Below, piece after piece: positions 48,864 through 57,695 of a DNA stretch of 64,000 nucleotides; position 1 is the first letter of the stretch; every line of letters starts with the position of its first letter. The position numbers and the translations under genes are program-made. The stretch covers positions 3,162,001 through 3,226,000 of the forward strand of contig NZ_CP012640.2 of assembly GCF_001412595.2 (NCBI RefSeq), given 5' to 3'. Below the pieces are notes generated by a model. That model searched no databases, was not told the DNA's origin, and saw only the letters and a program-made list of their open reading frames with translations. Source of the stretch: Massilia sp. WG5 (GTDB lineage Bacteria > Pseudomonadota > Gammaproteobacteria > Burkholderiales > Burkholderiaceae_D).

Positions 48864-51611
48864 TCACTTGAACGAGTAGTTCACGCTCACGAAGCCGCTG
48901 CGGCCGCGCGGGTCGGTGTAGCTCGGATCGTAGCCGGCCAGGAAGAACCAGGCCTGGTTCGAGAACGGCGGATCCTTGTCGAGCAGGTTCAGGATACCGG
49001 CGCGCAGCTTGAGGTTCTTGCCGATCGCCCAGCTGCCGGTCAGGTCCCACAGCGAATAGGCCTTCACGTGGTTCGGCGGCAGCAGCGTGTCGGTGTAGGG
49101 GTCGTAGGTCGTGTTCTGGTCGGTGTAGCTGGACGAGTACTGGTTCGCCAGCGTCAGCGTGACCGGGCCGTTGTCCCATTCGAAGTTGACGCGGTGGCGC
49201 CACTTCTGGATCACCTGGTCGTTCAGGAACACGCCCAGGTTGCTGCGGTACGGTTCCTGCGGACCGAACTGGCGGTCGTACTTCACGACCCAGGTGCCGG
49301 ACAGGTTGATGCCGAAGCGCCCCCAGGCGCCGCGCTCGCTGCGCCAGTCGCCCGCGATATCGAAGCCCGAGGTCTTCAGGCGGCCCTGGTTCTCCTTCAT
49401 CAGGAGGATGTTCGAGATGAAGCCGTCCTCGTCGCGCTGGATGTACTTGCCGTTGTAGGCTGCCGGGTTTTCGATGATGACTTGTTCGCCGAGGGTGCTG
49501 ATCACGTCCTTCTTCTCGATGTTCCAGTAGTCGATCGAGAGGCTGGTGCGCTTGACCGGCTCCAACACCACGCCCAGCGTGAACTGGCGCGACTTCTCGG
49601 GCTTCAGGTTCGGGTTCGAGCGGCGCTCGACGTTCCACTGGTCGGTACAGGTGTCGATGCTGCCTTCCTGCTTCACGCACTGCGGGTCGGTCAGGATGCC
49701 GGCGGTGGTGCCGTAGATGGTCGGGCGCTTCAGGTCCGACAGCGAGGGCGCGCGGAAGCCGGTGCCGGCCGAGGCCCGCAGCAGCAGGGCCTCGGACGGG
49801 TGCCAGCGCAGGCCGATCTTCGGATTGGTGGTGTTGCCGACTTCGCTGTAGTGGTCGTAGCGGACCGCGAACTGCATCTCCAGTTCCTTGGTGAACGGCG
49901 CGATCACTTCGGTGAACACCGAGGCCACCTTGCGCGTATCGTCCGCGGTCTCGACCTCGATCGGCTCGCCGGCCGGGATCGTGCTGTCGCGGTCGCCGGC
50001 GATATTGTTCGACCTGAGCAGATCCGACGGCGTGAACAGCTGGTGTTCGTGGCGCAGCTCGCCGCCGATGGCGATGGCGAGATCGCCGCCGCCCAGCGCC
50101 GTCAGCGCACGCGACATCTTGCCGTCCAGCGAAGTGGACACGCCTTTCGCCTTGCGCGCTTCGTCATTGATCTTGATGCTGTTGATCAGGTCGATGCCGG
50201 CCTGGGACGAGGGGGCGAAGGGGTTGACGGTGCCGTTGCGTACGGCGGCGTCGAACTTGTCGTAGAGGACGTAGCCGTTCACGTACTTGTCCACGGCGCG
50301 GTTCTCGGCGCGCGCCAGGGCGGCGTCGTAGTCCCAGCCGCCCAGGGTGCCGGTAGCGCCCAGCACCAGGCGCTGGCCGGTACTGGTCACCTCGTTGCTG
50401 CGGTTGCCGGCTTCCGCCATGCGGTAGCGGATGCCGCTGAAGGTAGTGGGCAGGCCGGCGCCCGAGAGCGCAGTGCGGTAGGCCTCCGGCAGGATGCTGA
50501 CCGGCAGGTTGCGGATCCGGACCGGGTTCGGCGACAGCACGTATTTGGTCTTCGCCTCGCTCTGCACCAGTTCCGCGAACAGCTGGTTGTCCGCGTCCAG
50601 CTGGAAGGTCGCGCGGCCGATGAAGCCGACCTTGCGCGAGTCCGGATAGATCTCGGTGTCTTCCATGTAATCGTAGCTGCAGCCGGCCTTGCCGCCCGGG
50701 CCCTTCGGCGCGTACACGGTGGCCGGCGGGTTGCAGCCCGGCGCGCTCGGATTGACCCGGCTGGAGGTGCTGCCGGCCGGCAGCAGGCCGGCGGCGATCA
50801 GGGCGGCGCGCTGCGCGCCGGAGACGTCGATATTCGCCGGGAAGGTATTGCTCGACATCTGGGCCGGCAGCGTGGTCGCCAGCTCGCGCTCCTTGATGAA
50901 GCTGCGCTGGCCCGAACGCAGGCGCTCGAGCTGCTGCACGTCGAGCACGCCGAACACATTGAAGCGGTCGGTGTTCAGGTCGCCGAAGCCGGCGCTGATG
51001 CTGGCGGTCTTCTTGCCGGCGCCGCCGTGCTGGGTGCCGGCCAGCGAGCCGGCCAGGTCGACGCCGGTGTAGTCCTTGCGCGTAATGAAGTTGATCACGC
51101 CGCCGATCGCGTCGGTGCCGTAGATCGCCGAGGCGCCGTCCTTCAGCACCTCGACGCGCTGGATCGCGCCGGCCGGGATGTTGTTCAGGTCGACGCCCGC
51201 GTTGTCGCCGGGGGAAGCGAAGTTGGCCAGGCGGCGGCCGTTCAGCAGGACCAGCGTGGACGAGGCGCCGATGCCGCGCATATTGGCGGCGTTCAGGCCG
51301 CGCTGGCCCGAGGTGCCGTCGGTGATGCTGGGGCCGTCCGTGATCGGCGCCGTGTTGGCGCTGATGTTCTTGACCAGTTCCGCCGCGGTGGTGGCACCCA
51401 TCTTCTCGATCTCTTCGCGCGTGATGGTCTGCACCGGCAGGGCCGTCTCGGTGTCGATGCGCTTGATCGACGAGCCGGTGATCTCGACCCGCTGCATCTT
51501 CGGCTGTTCCTGCTGCGCGTAGGCCGCCTGCTGCGCCATCATGGCCAGTGCGGCGGCGACGCTCGATGCCAGGACGGCAGGCCGCAAAGTACTCGATATG
51601 TGCTTACCCAT
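48864..51611 (-). CDS. TonB-dependent outer-membrane receptor
   Basis: 915 aa. A signal peptide (to about AAYAQ, residue 33) is followed by a plug domain (QRVEITGSSIKRIDTETALP, VQTITREEIEKMGATTAAEL, GLNAANMRGIGASSTLVLLN, GRRLANF). A 22-strand barrel follows, ending in the outer-membrane signal VSVNYSFK. It has no TonB-box extension for signalling. Receptors of this style import peptides, glycans or polymer fragments. Coupling with an exported cyanophycinase suggests uptake of cyanophycin fragments. The start at MGKHISSTLRP (51611) fits the signal peptide. Confidence 0.93.
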   Translation of the reverse strand: MGKHISSTLRPAVLASSVAAALAMMAQQAAYAQQEQPKMQRVEITGSSIKRIDTETALPVQTITREEIEKMGATTAAELVKNISANTAPITDGPSITDGTSGQRGLNAANMRGIGASSTLVLLNGRRLANFASPGDNAGVDLNNIPAGAIQRVEVLKDGASAIYGTDAIGGVINFITRKDYTGVDLAGSLAGTQHGGAGKKTASISAGFGDLNTDRFNVFGVLDVQQLERLRSGQRSFIKERELATTLPAQMSSNTFPANIDVSGAQRAALIAAGLLPAGSTSSRVNPSAPGCNPPATVYAPKGPGGKAGCSYDYMEDTEIYPDSRKVGFIGRATFQLDADNQLFAELVQSEAKTKYVLSPNPVRIRNLPVSILPEAYRTALSGAGLPTTFSGIRYRMAEAGNRSNEVTSTGQRLVLGATGTLGGWDYDAALARAENRAVDKYVNGYVLYDKFDAAVRNGTVNPFAPSSQAGIDLINSIKINDEARKAKGVSTSLDGKMSRALTALGGGDLAIAIGGELRHEHQLFTPSDLLRSNNIAGDRDSTIPAGEPIEVETADDTRKVASVFTEVIAPFTKELEMQFAVRYDHYSEVGNTTNPKIGLRWHPSEALLLRASAGTGFRAPSLSDLKRPTIYGTTAGILTDPQCVKQEGSIDTCTDQWNVERRSNPNLKPEKSRQFTLGVVLEPVKRTSLSIDYWNIEKKDVISTLGEQVIIENPAAYNGKYIQRDEDGFISNILLMKENQGRLKTSGFDIAGDWRSERGAWGRFGINLSGTWVVKYDRQFGPQEPYRSNLGVFLNDQVIQKWRHRVNFEWDNGPVTLTLANQYSSSYTDQNTTYDPYTDTLLPPNHVKAYSLWDLTGSWAIGKNLKLRAGILNLLDKDPPFSNQAWFFLAGYDPSYTDPRGRSGFVSVNYSFK

Positions 51612-51642
51612 GCAATGCTCCCTCTCGTGTCTTGGTGAAGAT

Positions 51643-52617
51643 TCAGGACTGCTTGTCGGTGCGGCGCTTGCGGGCGCCCTCTTTTTTCTGCGTGCTGCCA
51701 GTGCGGATCTGGTGTTCGCCATAGAGGTAGGCGGCAATCGCCTCGGTATGGCGGGCCGCCTTGGCGACGTTGGCTTTATTCGAGGTCATCAGCGACACGG
51801 CCAGCGCTTCGATCACGGCCAGCGTGCTGCTGCCGCTGCTGGGCAGCACCGGGTGCGCACTGTGCGCATACAGCACGTGGTGCCCCAGCTCGGCGAGCGG
51901 GGATGCGGGCGAATCGGTGATGGAGACGATGGTGGCGCCGCTGTCGCGTGCGAAGCGGGTCAGCGGCACCGCGGCCAGCGTATAGCGCGGCATGGAGATC
52001 ACGACCAGCACGTCCCTGGCGCCGATGTTGGCCAGGTGGCTGGCCGCGACTTCGGTGCCGCCGCTGCCGGCCACCTCGACCACGTGGGCGCAGAAGGGCT
52101 GCAGGTGCATCGCCAGCGTGCCGGCCAGGAAGGTGGACAGGCCAAAGCCCATCACGTACACGGTGCGCGCCTTGGTCAGCACGGCGACGACGCGCTCGAT
52201 CCGGGCGCCGTCCAGCGTGCGGCTGGTGGCCGTGATGGCCGCCTCGGCATAGCCCAGGCTTTCCAGCGCCGGCGACGCGGCCGCGGCGCGGCGCGCGATC
52301 GTGCTGCGCAGCTTCTCGACCGGCTGCAGCACCGACTGCAGGGTCTCGGCCACCGCACTGCGCATCGCCGCATAGTTCTTGAAGCCGAGGTCGCGCGAGA
52401 AGCGGCTGATGGTTGCCGTCGATACCTCGCAGGCCTCGGCCAGCTCCTCGATCCCGAGCGCGGTCACGCGCATCTGGTTGCGCAGCAGGTAATCGGCGAT
52501 GGCGCGGTTCGAGGCCGAACCCTCCGCGAGTACGCGCAACAGGCGCTGGCCGAGCGAAGACTCGGCAAAGCCGATGTCGGGCGAGGCGCTGGACTGGGCA
52601 GGAGGATTCGTCGGCAT
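51643..52617 (-). CDS. MurR/RpiR family transcriptional regulator
   Basis: 324 aa. The N-terminal HTH_6 domain (LGIEELAEACEVSTATISRF, then SRDLGFKNYAAMR) and the C-terminal SIS sugar-phosphate-type sensor (VYVMGFGLSTFLAG, DVLVVISMPRYTLAAVPLTR, IVSITDSPASPLAEL) define the family. A Lys/Arg-rich tail closes it. It is the first gene of the regulator-receptor-cyanophycinase run (31 nt to the receptor) and is divergent from the M14 enzyme gene. It most likely senses a breakdown product and controls both sides. Confidence 0.93.
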   Translation of the reverse strand: MPTNPPAQSSASPDIGFAESSLGQRLLRVLAEGSASNRAIADYLLRNQMRVTALGIEELAEACEVSTATISRFSRDLGFKNYAAMRSAVAETLQSVLQPVEKLRSTIARRAAAASPALESLGYAEAAITATSRTLDGARIERVVAVLTKARTVYVMGFGLSTFLAGTLAMHLQPFCAHVVEVAGSGGTEVAASHLANIGARDVLVVISMPRYTLAAVPLTRFARDSGATIVSITDSPASPLAELGHHVLYAHSAHPVLPSSGSSTLAVIEALAVSLMTSNKANVAKAARHTEAIAAYLYGEHQIRTGSTQKKEGARKRRTDKQS

Positions 52618-52770
52618 GCTCTTAACAATCTCAAAATGTTTCCTGAATTTAAACCATGTAATAACATGAACTCAACAGGTTTTTGAAAATTTTCTTTCAT
52701 TGATTTACCTTGTGTAAAAATTCATACATAATTTGCCGGGCAGCCGGAGCGCCGGCCAGGAGACCTGCTT
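52618..52770. promoter_or_regulatory. Divergent control region of the cyanophycin locus
   Basis: 153 bp, AT-rich against a GC-rich background. It contains the palindrome GAAAATTTTC (52685-52694), overlapping TGAAAATTTTCTTTCA, which looks like RpiR-type TGAAA/TTTCA sites. It also has CATGT-aata-ACATG (52655-52668). Both lie between the two start codons, so one regulator could govern both transcripts. Site-to-protein assignment is inferred. Confidence 0.5.
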
Positions 52771-53889
52771 ATGCATGCAAAGACGCACACGATCGCGGCC
52801 GAACCGGGAGTCGCTGCCTACCAGCTCAACTCCTGCCATTACGGCCGCCCGGGCACCGGCCGGAAGGCCTATATCCAGGCTGCCCTGCATGCGGACGAGG
52901 TCCCGGCGATGCTGGTGGCGCACGTCCTGCGTCGCGAACTGGAGCGGCTCGATAGCGAGGGCCGCATCCTCGGCGAGGTGATCCTGGTGCCGGCCGCGAA
53001 TCCGATCGGCCTGTCGCAGGTCGTGCAAGGCATGCCCTTCGGGCGCTTCGACCTCGGCACCGGTCTCAATTTCAACCGCGCCTTCCACCATGTGACCGAC
53101 GAACTGAAGGCGGCGCTGGCGGGCCGCCTGGGGCCTGACGCGGCGGCAAACGTGTCCCTGATCCGCACGGAGGCGCGCGCCGCCATCGCCCGCTGGGAGC
53201 CGGCCGACGCCACCGCCGTTCTCAAGAAAACGCTGCTGTCGATGGCGATCGACGCCGACCTCGTGCTCGACCTCCACTGCGACAACGAAGCCCGGCTGCA
53301 CCTGTACACCGGCGCCGCGCTGGCCGACCGGGTCAGGCCGCTGGCCGCGCTGCTCGGGGCGCATGCCCTGCTCCTGTCGAACGCGTCGGGCGGCGCGCCT
53401 TTCGATGAAGCCTGCGGCGACCTGTGGTGGGAGCTGGCCGCGCATTTCGGCGAAGCGACGCCGATTCCGCCGGCCTGCGCCGCGATCACGGTCGAACTGC
53501 GCGGCGAAATGGACGTGCGCTACGATCTGGCCGAGCAGGATGCAAGGGCGCTGCTGCAGTACCTGGCGCGCGAAGGGGTCCTCGACCTGCCCCTGGCGCC
53601 CCTGCCCGAGCCGTTGTGCGAGCCGACCCCGCTGGCCGGCGTCGAGCGGCTCGATGCGCCGCAGTCAGGGGTCCTGGTATTCCTGAAGCTGCTCGGCGAA
53701 CGGGTCGCTGCCGGTGAAGCGGTGGCCGACGTCATCAACCCGGTGAGCGGCGCCACGGCCACCTTGCGCGCAAGCCGCGACGGCGTGCTGTTCGCCAGCA
53801 CCGCCCATCGCCACCTGCTGCGCGGCATGCACATCTGTAAAATCGCGGGCGCCACGTCCTTCCGTTCCGGTTCCCTCTTGAGTCAATAA
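52771..53889 (+). CDS. M14 succinylglutamate desuccinylase/aspartoacylase-like enzyme
   Basis: 372 aa. Zn-dependent amidohydrolase of the AstE/AspA branch: the metal ligands are His40 and Glu43 (ALHADE) and His169 (DLHC), NFNR (101-104) binds the substrate carboxylate, and ITVELRGE (about 239-246) supplies the catalytic Glu. A C-terminal beta domain (GVLVFLKLLGERVAAGEAVA, then TLRASRDGVLFA) is present. Relatives cleave N-acyl-Asp or N-succinyl-Glu. In this locus it may act on the beta-Asp-Arg dipeptide or an acyl-amino acid made from it. AGGAGA is 8 nt before the ATG. Confidence 0.85.
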   Translation: MHAKTHTIAAEPGVAAYQLNSCHYGRPGTGRKAYIQAALHADEVPAMLVAHVLRRELERLDSEGRILGEVILVPAANPIGLSQVVQGMPFGRFDLGTGLNFNRAFHHVTDELKAALAGRLGPDAAANVSLIRTEARAAIARWEPADATAVLKKTLLSMAIDADLVLDLHCDNEARLHLYTGAALADRVRPLAALLGAHALLLSNASGGAPFDEACGDLWWELAAHFGEATPIPPACAAITVELRGEMDVRYDLAEQDARALLQYLAREGVLDLPLAPLPEPLCEPTPLAGVERLDAPQSGVLVFLKLLGERVAAGEAVADVINPVSGATATLRASRDGVLFASTAHRHLLRGMHICKIAGATSFRSGSLLSQ

Positions 53890-53902
53890 GGAGCACACGC
53901 AC

Positions 53903-55288
53903 ATGCGCCTTCGAATGCCCAATACCTTCGTGCTGCTGTTCGCGATCCTGACGCTGATCGCGCTGGCGACCTGGTTCGTCCCCGGCGGGAAGTACGAGAC
54001 CCACCTCGTGAACGGCAAGCAGCTGGTCGACCCGGCCACGTTTCACTACGTGGCCAGCGCCCCGCAGGGACTGGTGGCGCTGATGAAGGCGCCCATCAAG
54101 GGCTTCGTCGAGGCGGCGCAGATCATCGGCTTCGTGCTGATCGTCGGCGGCGCCTTCGCGGTGGTGCAGCGTACCGAAGCGATCGACACCGCGATCCGCT
54201 CGATCGCGCGGGCGCACGCGCATTCGAGGCTGGTGCGCGCCACCATCATCCCGGTGTTCGTGACCCTGTTCTCGCTCGGCGGCGCGACCTTCGGCATGAA
54301 CGAGGAAGTGATTCCCTTCGTGCTCATCTTCGTCCCGCTGGCGCTGGCGCTCGGCTACGACACCGTGACCGGCGTGTCGATCCCCTTCCTTGGCTCGCAG
54401 GTCGGATTCGGCGCCGCCTTCCTGAACCCGTTCAATGTCGGCATCGCGCAGGGCATCGCCGGCGTGCCGGTGTTTTCGGGCATGGGCTACCGCATGATCG
54501 TGTGGGCGGCAGCGACCTTCGTGACGATCGCCTTCCTGATGTGGTACGCGGCGCGCGTAAAACGCAACCCGGCCCTGAGCCCGACCCATGTGCTGGACCA
54601 GACCCGGCGCCAGGAGCATCCGGTGACGCTGTCGTCCGACGAGCGCATGACCGGGCGCCACGGCGCCGTGCTGGCGATCTTCGCGCTGACGCTGGGGGCG
54701 ATGGTGATCGGGGTGGTGAAGTACGACTGGTTCATCGACGAGATCGCGGCCCTGTTCCTGGCGATGGCGATCGTGGTCGGCCTGGTCGGCCGCCTGGCGC
54801 CGGACGCCTGGGTTGCCTCCTTCATGCAGGGCGTGAAGGACCTGGCGCCGACGGCGCTGGTGATCGCGATCGCGCGCGCGACGATGGTGATCGCGCGCGA
54901 CGCCCACATCATCGACACCATGCTGCACGCACTGATGCCGCTGGTACAGTCGAGCCACCCGGTGTTCGCGGCGCAGAAGATGTACCTGATCCAGTCGGTG
55001 ATCAACTTCTTCATCCACTCGGGCAGTGGCCAGGCCGCACTGACGATGCCGATCATGGCGCCGCTGGCGGACCTGGTGGGCGTGACGCGCCAGACCGCGA
55101 TCCTCGCGTTCCAGTTGGGAGAGCTGTCCACCCCGATAATCCCGACCTCCGGCATCACGGTCGGCGTGCTGGCGCTGGCGCGCGTGCCCTGGCTGACCTG
55201 GGCCAAGTGGATGATTCCGCTGCAGCTGATCTACCTGGCGCTGGCGCTGCTGCTGCTGGTGCCGCCCTGCCTGATGCAGTGGAGCTGA
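53903..55288 (+). CDS. YfcC family inner-membrane carrier
   Basis: 461 aa, about eleven to twelve helices. The N-terminus PNTFVLLFAILTLIALATWF, then VPGGKYE, GFVLIVGGAFAVVQRTEAID, GGATFGMNEEVIPFVLIFVP and the C-terminal NFFIHSGSGQAALTMPIMAP, LADLVGVTRQTAILAFQLGE are signatures of the YfcC/ArcD-related (DcuC-like) family, which carries basic amino acids or dicarboxylates. It starts 13 nt after the M14 gene. An arginine, aspartate or dipeptide cargo would fit the locus. Met at 53915 is an alternative start, but GGAG suits 53903. Confidence 0.88.
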   Translation: MRLRMPNTFVLLFAILTLIALATWFVPGGKYETHLVNGKQLVDPATFHYVASAPQGLVALMKAPIKGFVEAAQIIGFVLIVGGAFAVVQRTEAIDTAIRSIARAHAHSRLVRATIIPVFVTLFSLGGATFGMNEEVIPFVLIFVPLALALGYDTVTGVSIPFLGSQVGFGAAFLNPFNVGIAQGIAGVPVFSGMGYRMIVWAAATFVTIAFLMWYAARVKRNPALSPTHVLDQTRRQEHPVTLSSDERMTGRHGAVLAIFALTLGAMVIGVVKYDWFIDEIAALFLAMAIVVGLVGRLAPDAWVASFMQGVKDLAPTALVIAIARATMVIARDAHIIDTMLHALMPLVQSSHPVFAAQKMYLIQSVINFFIHSGSGQAALTMPIMAPLADLVGVTRQTAILAFQLGELSTPIIPTSGITVGVLALARVPWLTWAKWMIPLQLIYLALALLLLVPPCLMQWS

Positions 55289-55303
55289 GCGGTCGTCAGC
55301 GCA

Positions 55304-55342
55304 GATGAAAAAAGGGACAGGCGCGAGCCTGTCCCTTTCTGT
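55304..55342 (+). terminator. Rho-independent terminator after the YfcC gene
   Basis: AAAGGGACAGGC (55311-55322), tetraloop GCGA, GCCTGTCCCTTT (55327-55338), then CTGTTTT. A 12-bp perfect stem with GNRA loop; it could also serve leftward pckG only if read through. Confidence 0.9.
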
Positions 55343-55421
55343 TTTGTGCGGCCGGTTTACGTGAACCAGTCCGTCGTCTCCCCACTAACCCGTCGTGGGC
55401 ACGGCGTGCCCACCCTGCTCT

Positions 55422-57272
55422 TTATGATCCCAGGCGCTGCTCCAGCTGCTGCTTGGTCGCCACCAGTTCCTGCGGCAGGCGGTAGGCCAGCTTGTCGAAC
55501 AGCTCGGTGTGCAGTTTCAGCTCCTCGCGCCAGGCGTCCTTGTCGATCGAGGTGATCATGGTGAACTGCTCTTCGCTGAACTCGATGCCGGTCCAGTTCA
55601 GGTCGCCGTACGAGGGGGTGGTGCCGAACATGTGCTCGACGCCGCCCTGCTTGCCTTCGGTGCGTTCGAGGATCCACTTCAGCACGCGCATATTGTCGCC
55701 GTAGCCCGGCCACACGAAGTTGCCCTTCTCATCGGTGCGGAACCAGTTGACGCAGAAAATCTTCGGCTGCACCGCAATTTTCCGGCCCAGGTCCAGCCAG
55801 TGCTGGAAGTAGTCGCTCATGTTATAGCCGATGAAAGGCAGCATCGCGTACGGGTCGCGGCGCACGATGCCCATCTGGCCGGCGGCGGCGGCAGTGGTTT
55901 CCGAGCCCATGGTCGCGGCCATGTACACGCCTTCGGTCCAGTTGCGCGCCTCGGTCACCAGCGGCACCGTGGTCGAACGGCGGCCGCCGAAGATGAAGGC
56001 CGAGATCGGCACACCGGCCGGATCGTCCCAGGCCGGGTCGATGACCGGGTTCTGGGTCGCGGCCACGGTGAAGCGTGCGTTCGGGTGCGCAGCCTTGGTG
56101 CCCGATGCCGGGGTCCAGTCCTTGCCTTGCCAGTCGATCAGGTGCGCCGGGGCTTCCTTGGTCATGCCTTCCCACCAGACGTCGCCGTCGTCGGTCAGCG
56201 CCACGTTGGTGAAGATGACGTTTTCGCGCAGCGAGGCCATGCAGTTGGGGTTGGTCTTGTCATTGGTGCCCGGGGCCACGCCGAAGTAGCCGGCTTCCGG
56301 GTTGATCGCGACCAGCTTGCCGTCCGCGCCCGGCTTGATCCAGGCGATGTCGTCGCCGATGGTGGTGACCTTCCAGCCTTCGAAGCCGGCAGGCGGGATC
56401 AGCATCGCGAAATTGGTCTTGCCGCAGGCCGAGGGGAAGGCGGCGGCCACGTATTTCTTGTCGCCCTGTGGCGATTCGACGCCCAGGATCAGCATGTGCT
56501 CGGCCAGCCAGCCGGTGCCGCCCTGCTGGGCTTCCTGGTAACCCATGTTGGAAGCGATGCGCAGCGCGAAGCACTTCTTGCCCAGCAGCGCATTGCCGCC
56601 GTAGCCCGAGCCGAAGGACCAGATCTCGCGGGTTTCCGGATAGTGGACGATGTACTTGGTGGCGTTGCACGGCCAGCGCACGTCCTGCTGGCCAGCGGCC
56701 AGCGGCATGCCGACGCTGTGCACGCAAGGCACGAAGTCGCCGTTTTCGCCCAGCACGTCGTACACGGCCTTGCCCATGCGGGTCATGATGCGCATGTTGA
56801 CGGCCACGTAGGGCGAGTCGGACAGTTCGACGCCGATGTGGGCGATCGGCGAGCCCAGCGGACCCATCGAGAACGGCACCACGTACATGGTGCGGCCGGC
56901 CATGCAGCCGTCGAACAGGCCGTTCAGGGTCTGGCGCATCTCGTTCGGATCGGTCCAGTTGTTGGTCGGACCGGCCTGCTCCTTGGTAGCCGAGCAGATG
57001 AAGGTGCGGTCTTCGACGCGCGCGACGTCGCTCGGGTCCGAGCATGCCAGGTAGGAGTTCGGGCGCTTTTCCGGATTCAGGCGCTTCATCGTACCGGCCT
57101 CGACCATCAGCGCGCACAGGCGGTCGTACTCTTCCTGCGAGCCGTCGCACCAGTAGATGGCGTCCGGCTTCGTGAGGGCCGCGATCTCGGCCACCCAATT
57201 GATGAGTTTGTTGTGCTTGATGTAAGCTGGGGCGTTTAGTGCGGCGACACCGCGCATGACGGGCTGATTCAT
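55422..57272 (-). CDS. pckG: Phosphoenolpyruvate carboxykinase (GTP)
   Basis: 616 aa. It converts oxaloacetate and GTP to PEP, the gluconeogenic entry from amino and organic acids. The GTP-type signatures are clear: [13 protein letters not shown] near the start, the kinase P-loop [23 protein letters not shown] (metal site), [14 protein letters not shown], and [20 protein letters not shown] near the end. The start [12 protein letters not shown] (57272) is chosen, with AGGTACC upstream. It would serve growth on aspartate-derived carbon, as from the neighbouring locus, though this link is only contextual. Confidence 0.98.
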   Translation of the reverse strand: MNQPVMRGVAALNAPAYIKHNKLINWVAEIAALTKPDAIYWCDGSQEEYDRLCALMVEAGTMKRLNPEKRPNSYLACSDPSDVARVEDRTFICSATKEQAGPTNNWTDPNEMRQTLNGLFDGCMAGRTMYVVPFSMGPLGSPIAHIGVELSDSPYVAVNMRIMTRMGKAVYDVLGENGDFVPCVHSVGMPLAAGQQDVRWPCNATKYIVHYPETREIWSFGSGYGGNALLGKKCFALRIASNMGYQEAQQGGTGWLAEHMLILGVESPQGDKKYVAAAFPSACGKTNFAMLIPPAGFEGWKVTTIGDDIAWIKPGADGKLVAINPEAGYFGVAPGTNDKTNPNCMASLRENVIFTNVALTDDGDVWWEGMTKEAPAHLIDWQGKDWTPASGTKAAHPNARFTVAATQNPVIDPAWDDPAGVPISAFIFGGRRSTTVPLVTEARNWTEGVYMAATMGSETTAAAAGQMGIVRRDPYAMLPFIGYNMSDYFQHWLDLGRKIAVQPKIFCVNWFRTDEKGNFVWPGYGDNMRVLKWILERTEGKQGGVEHMFGTTPSYGDLNWTGIEFSEEQFTMITSIDKDAWREELKLHTELFDKLAYRLPQELVATKQQLEQRLGS

Positions 57273-57695
57273 AGGTACCTCCAATGCCAATAAAGAATTC
57301 CTGGGGCCTCGGAAAACCGGCTTCGCGTCACAGGGCCGCGGCTGGCAACGGTTCGTCGAGGGTCCGTCTTGGTCTTGTCCGCTCGGCAGATCGTCTCCTT
57401 AGGCATCCCCGACTCGGGGACCCGCGCTCTGAAATCCATTTGGCAATGGTTCGGCGCCGGGGTAAGGTGATGCGGCGGTCGTGTCGGCTAATGGCTGCGA
57501 TCAATGTCTCAAAAGATGACAATCAGACATCGCTCGGCCTTATTTCTGGTCGATTCTACACCTGCACCAATGCGTTTTAAATGCTTTCACAACAAAAATG
57601 TAGGAAATTTGGTTGACTAATGTAGTAGGTTATTCAGCATCTTTTGAATCTGCGTTATTTCATTACTTACACGTACGAAATTTACAAAAAACATT
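57273..57695. other. pckG / hydroxyacid dehydrogenase intergenic region
   Basis: 423 bp between divergent genes. The left half is GC-rich and probably forms the pckG leader; it contains the perfect palindrome TCCCCGA-c-TCGGGGA (57406-57420). The right half (57530-57695) is AT-rich and must contain the promoter of the gene at 57696. No coding sequence, riboswitch class or RNA gene was recognised. Confidence 0.6.
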
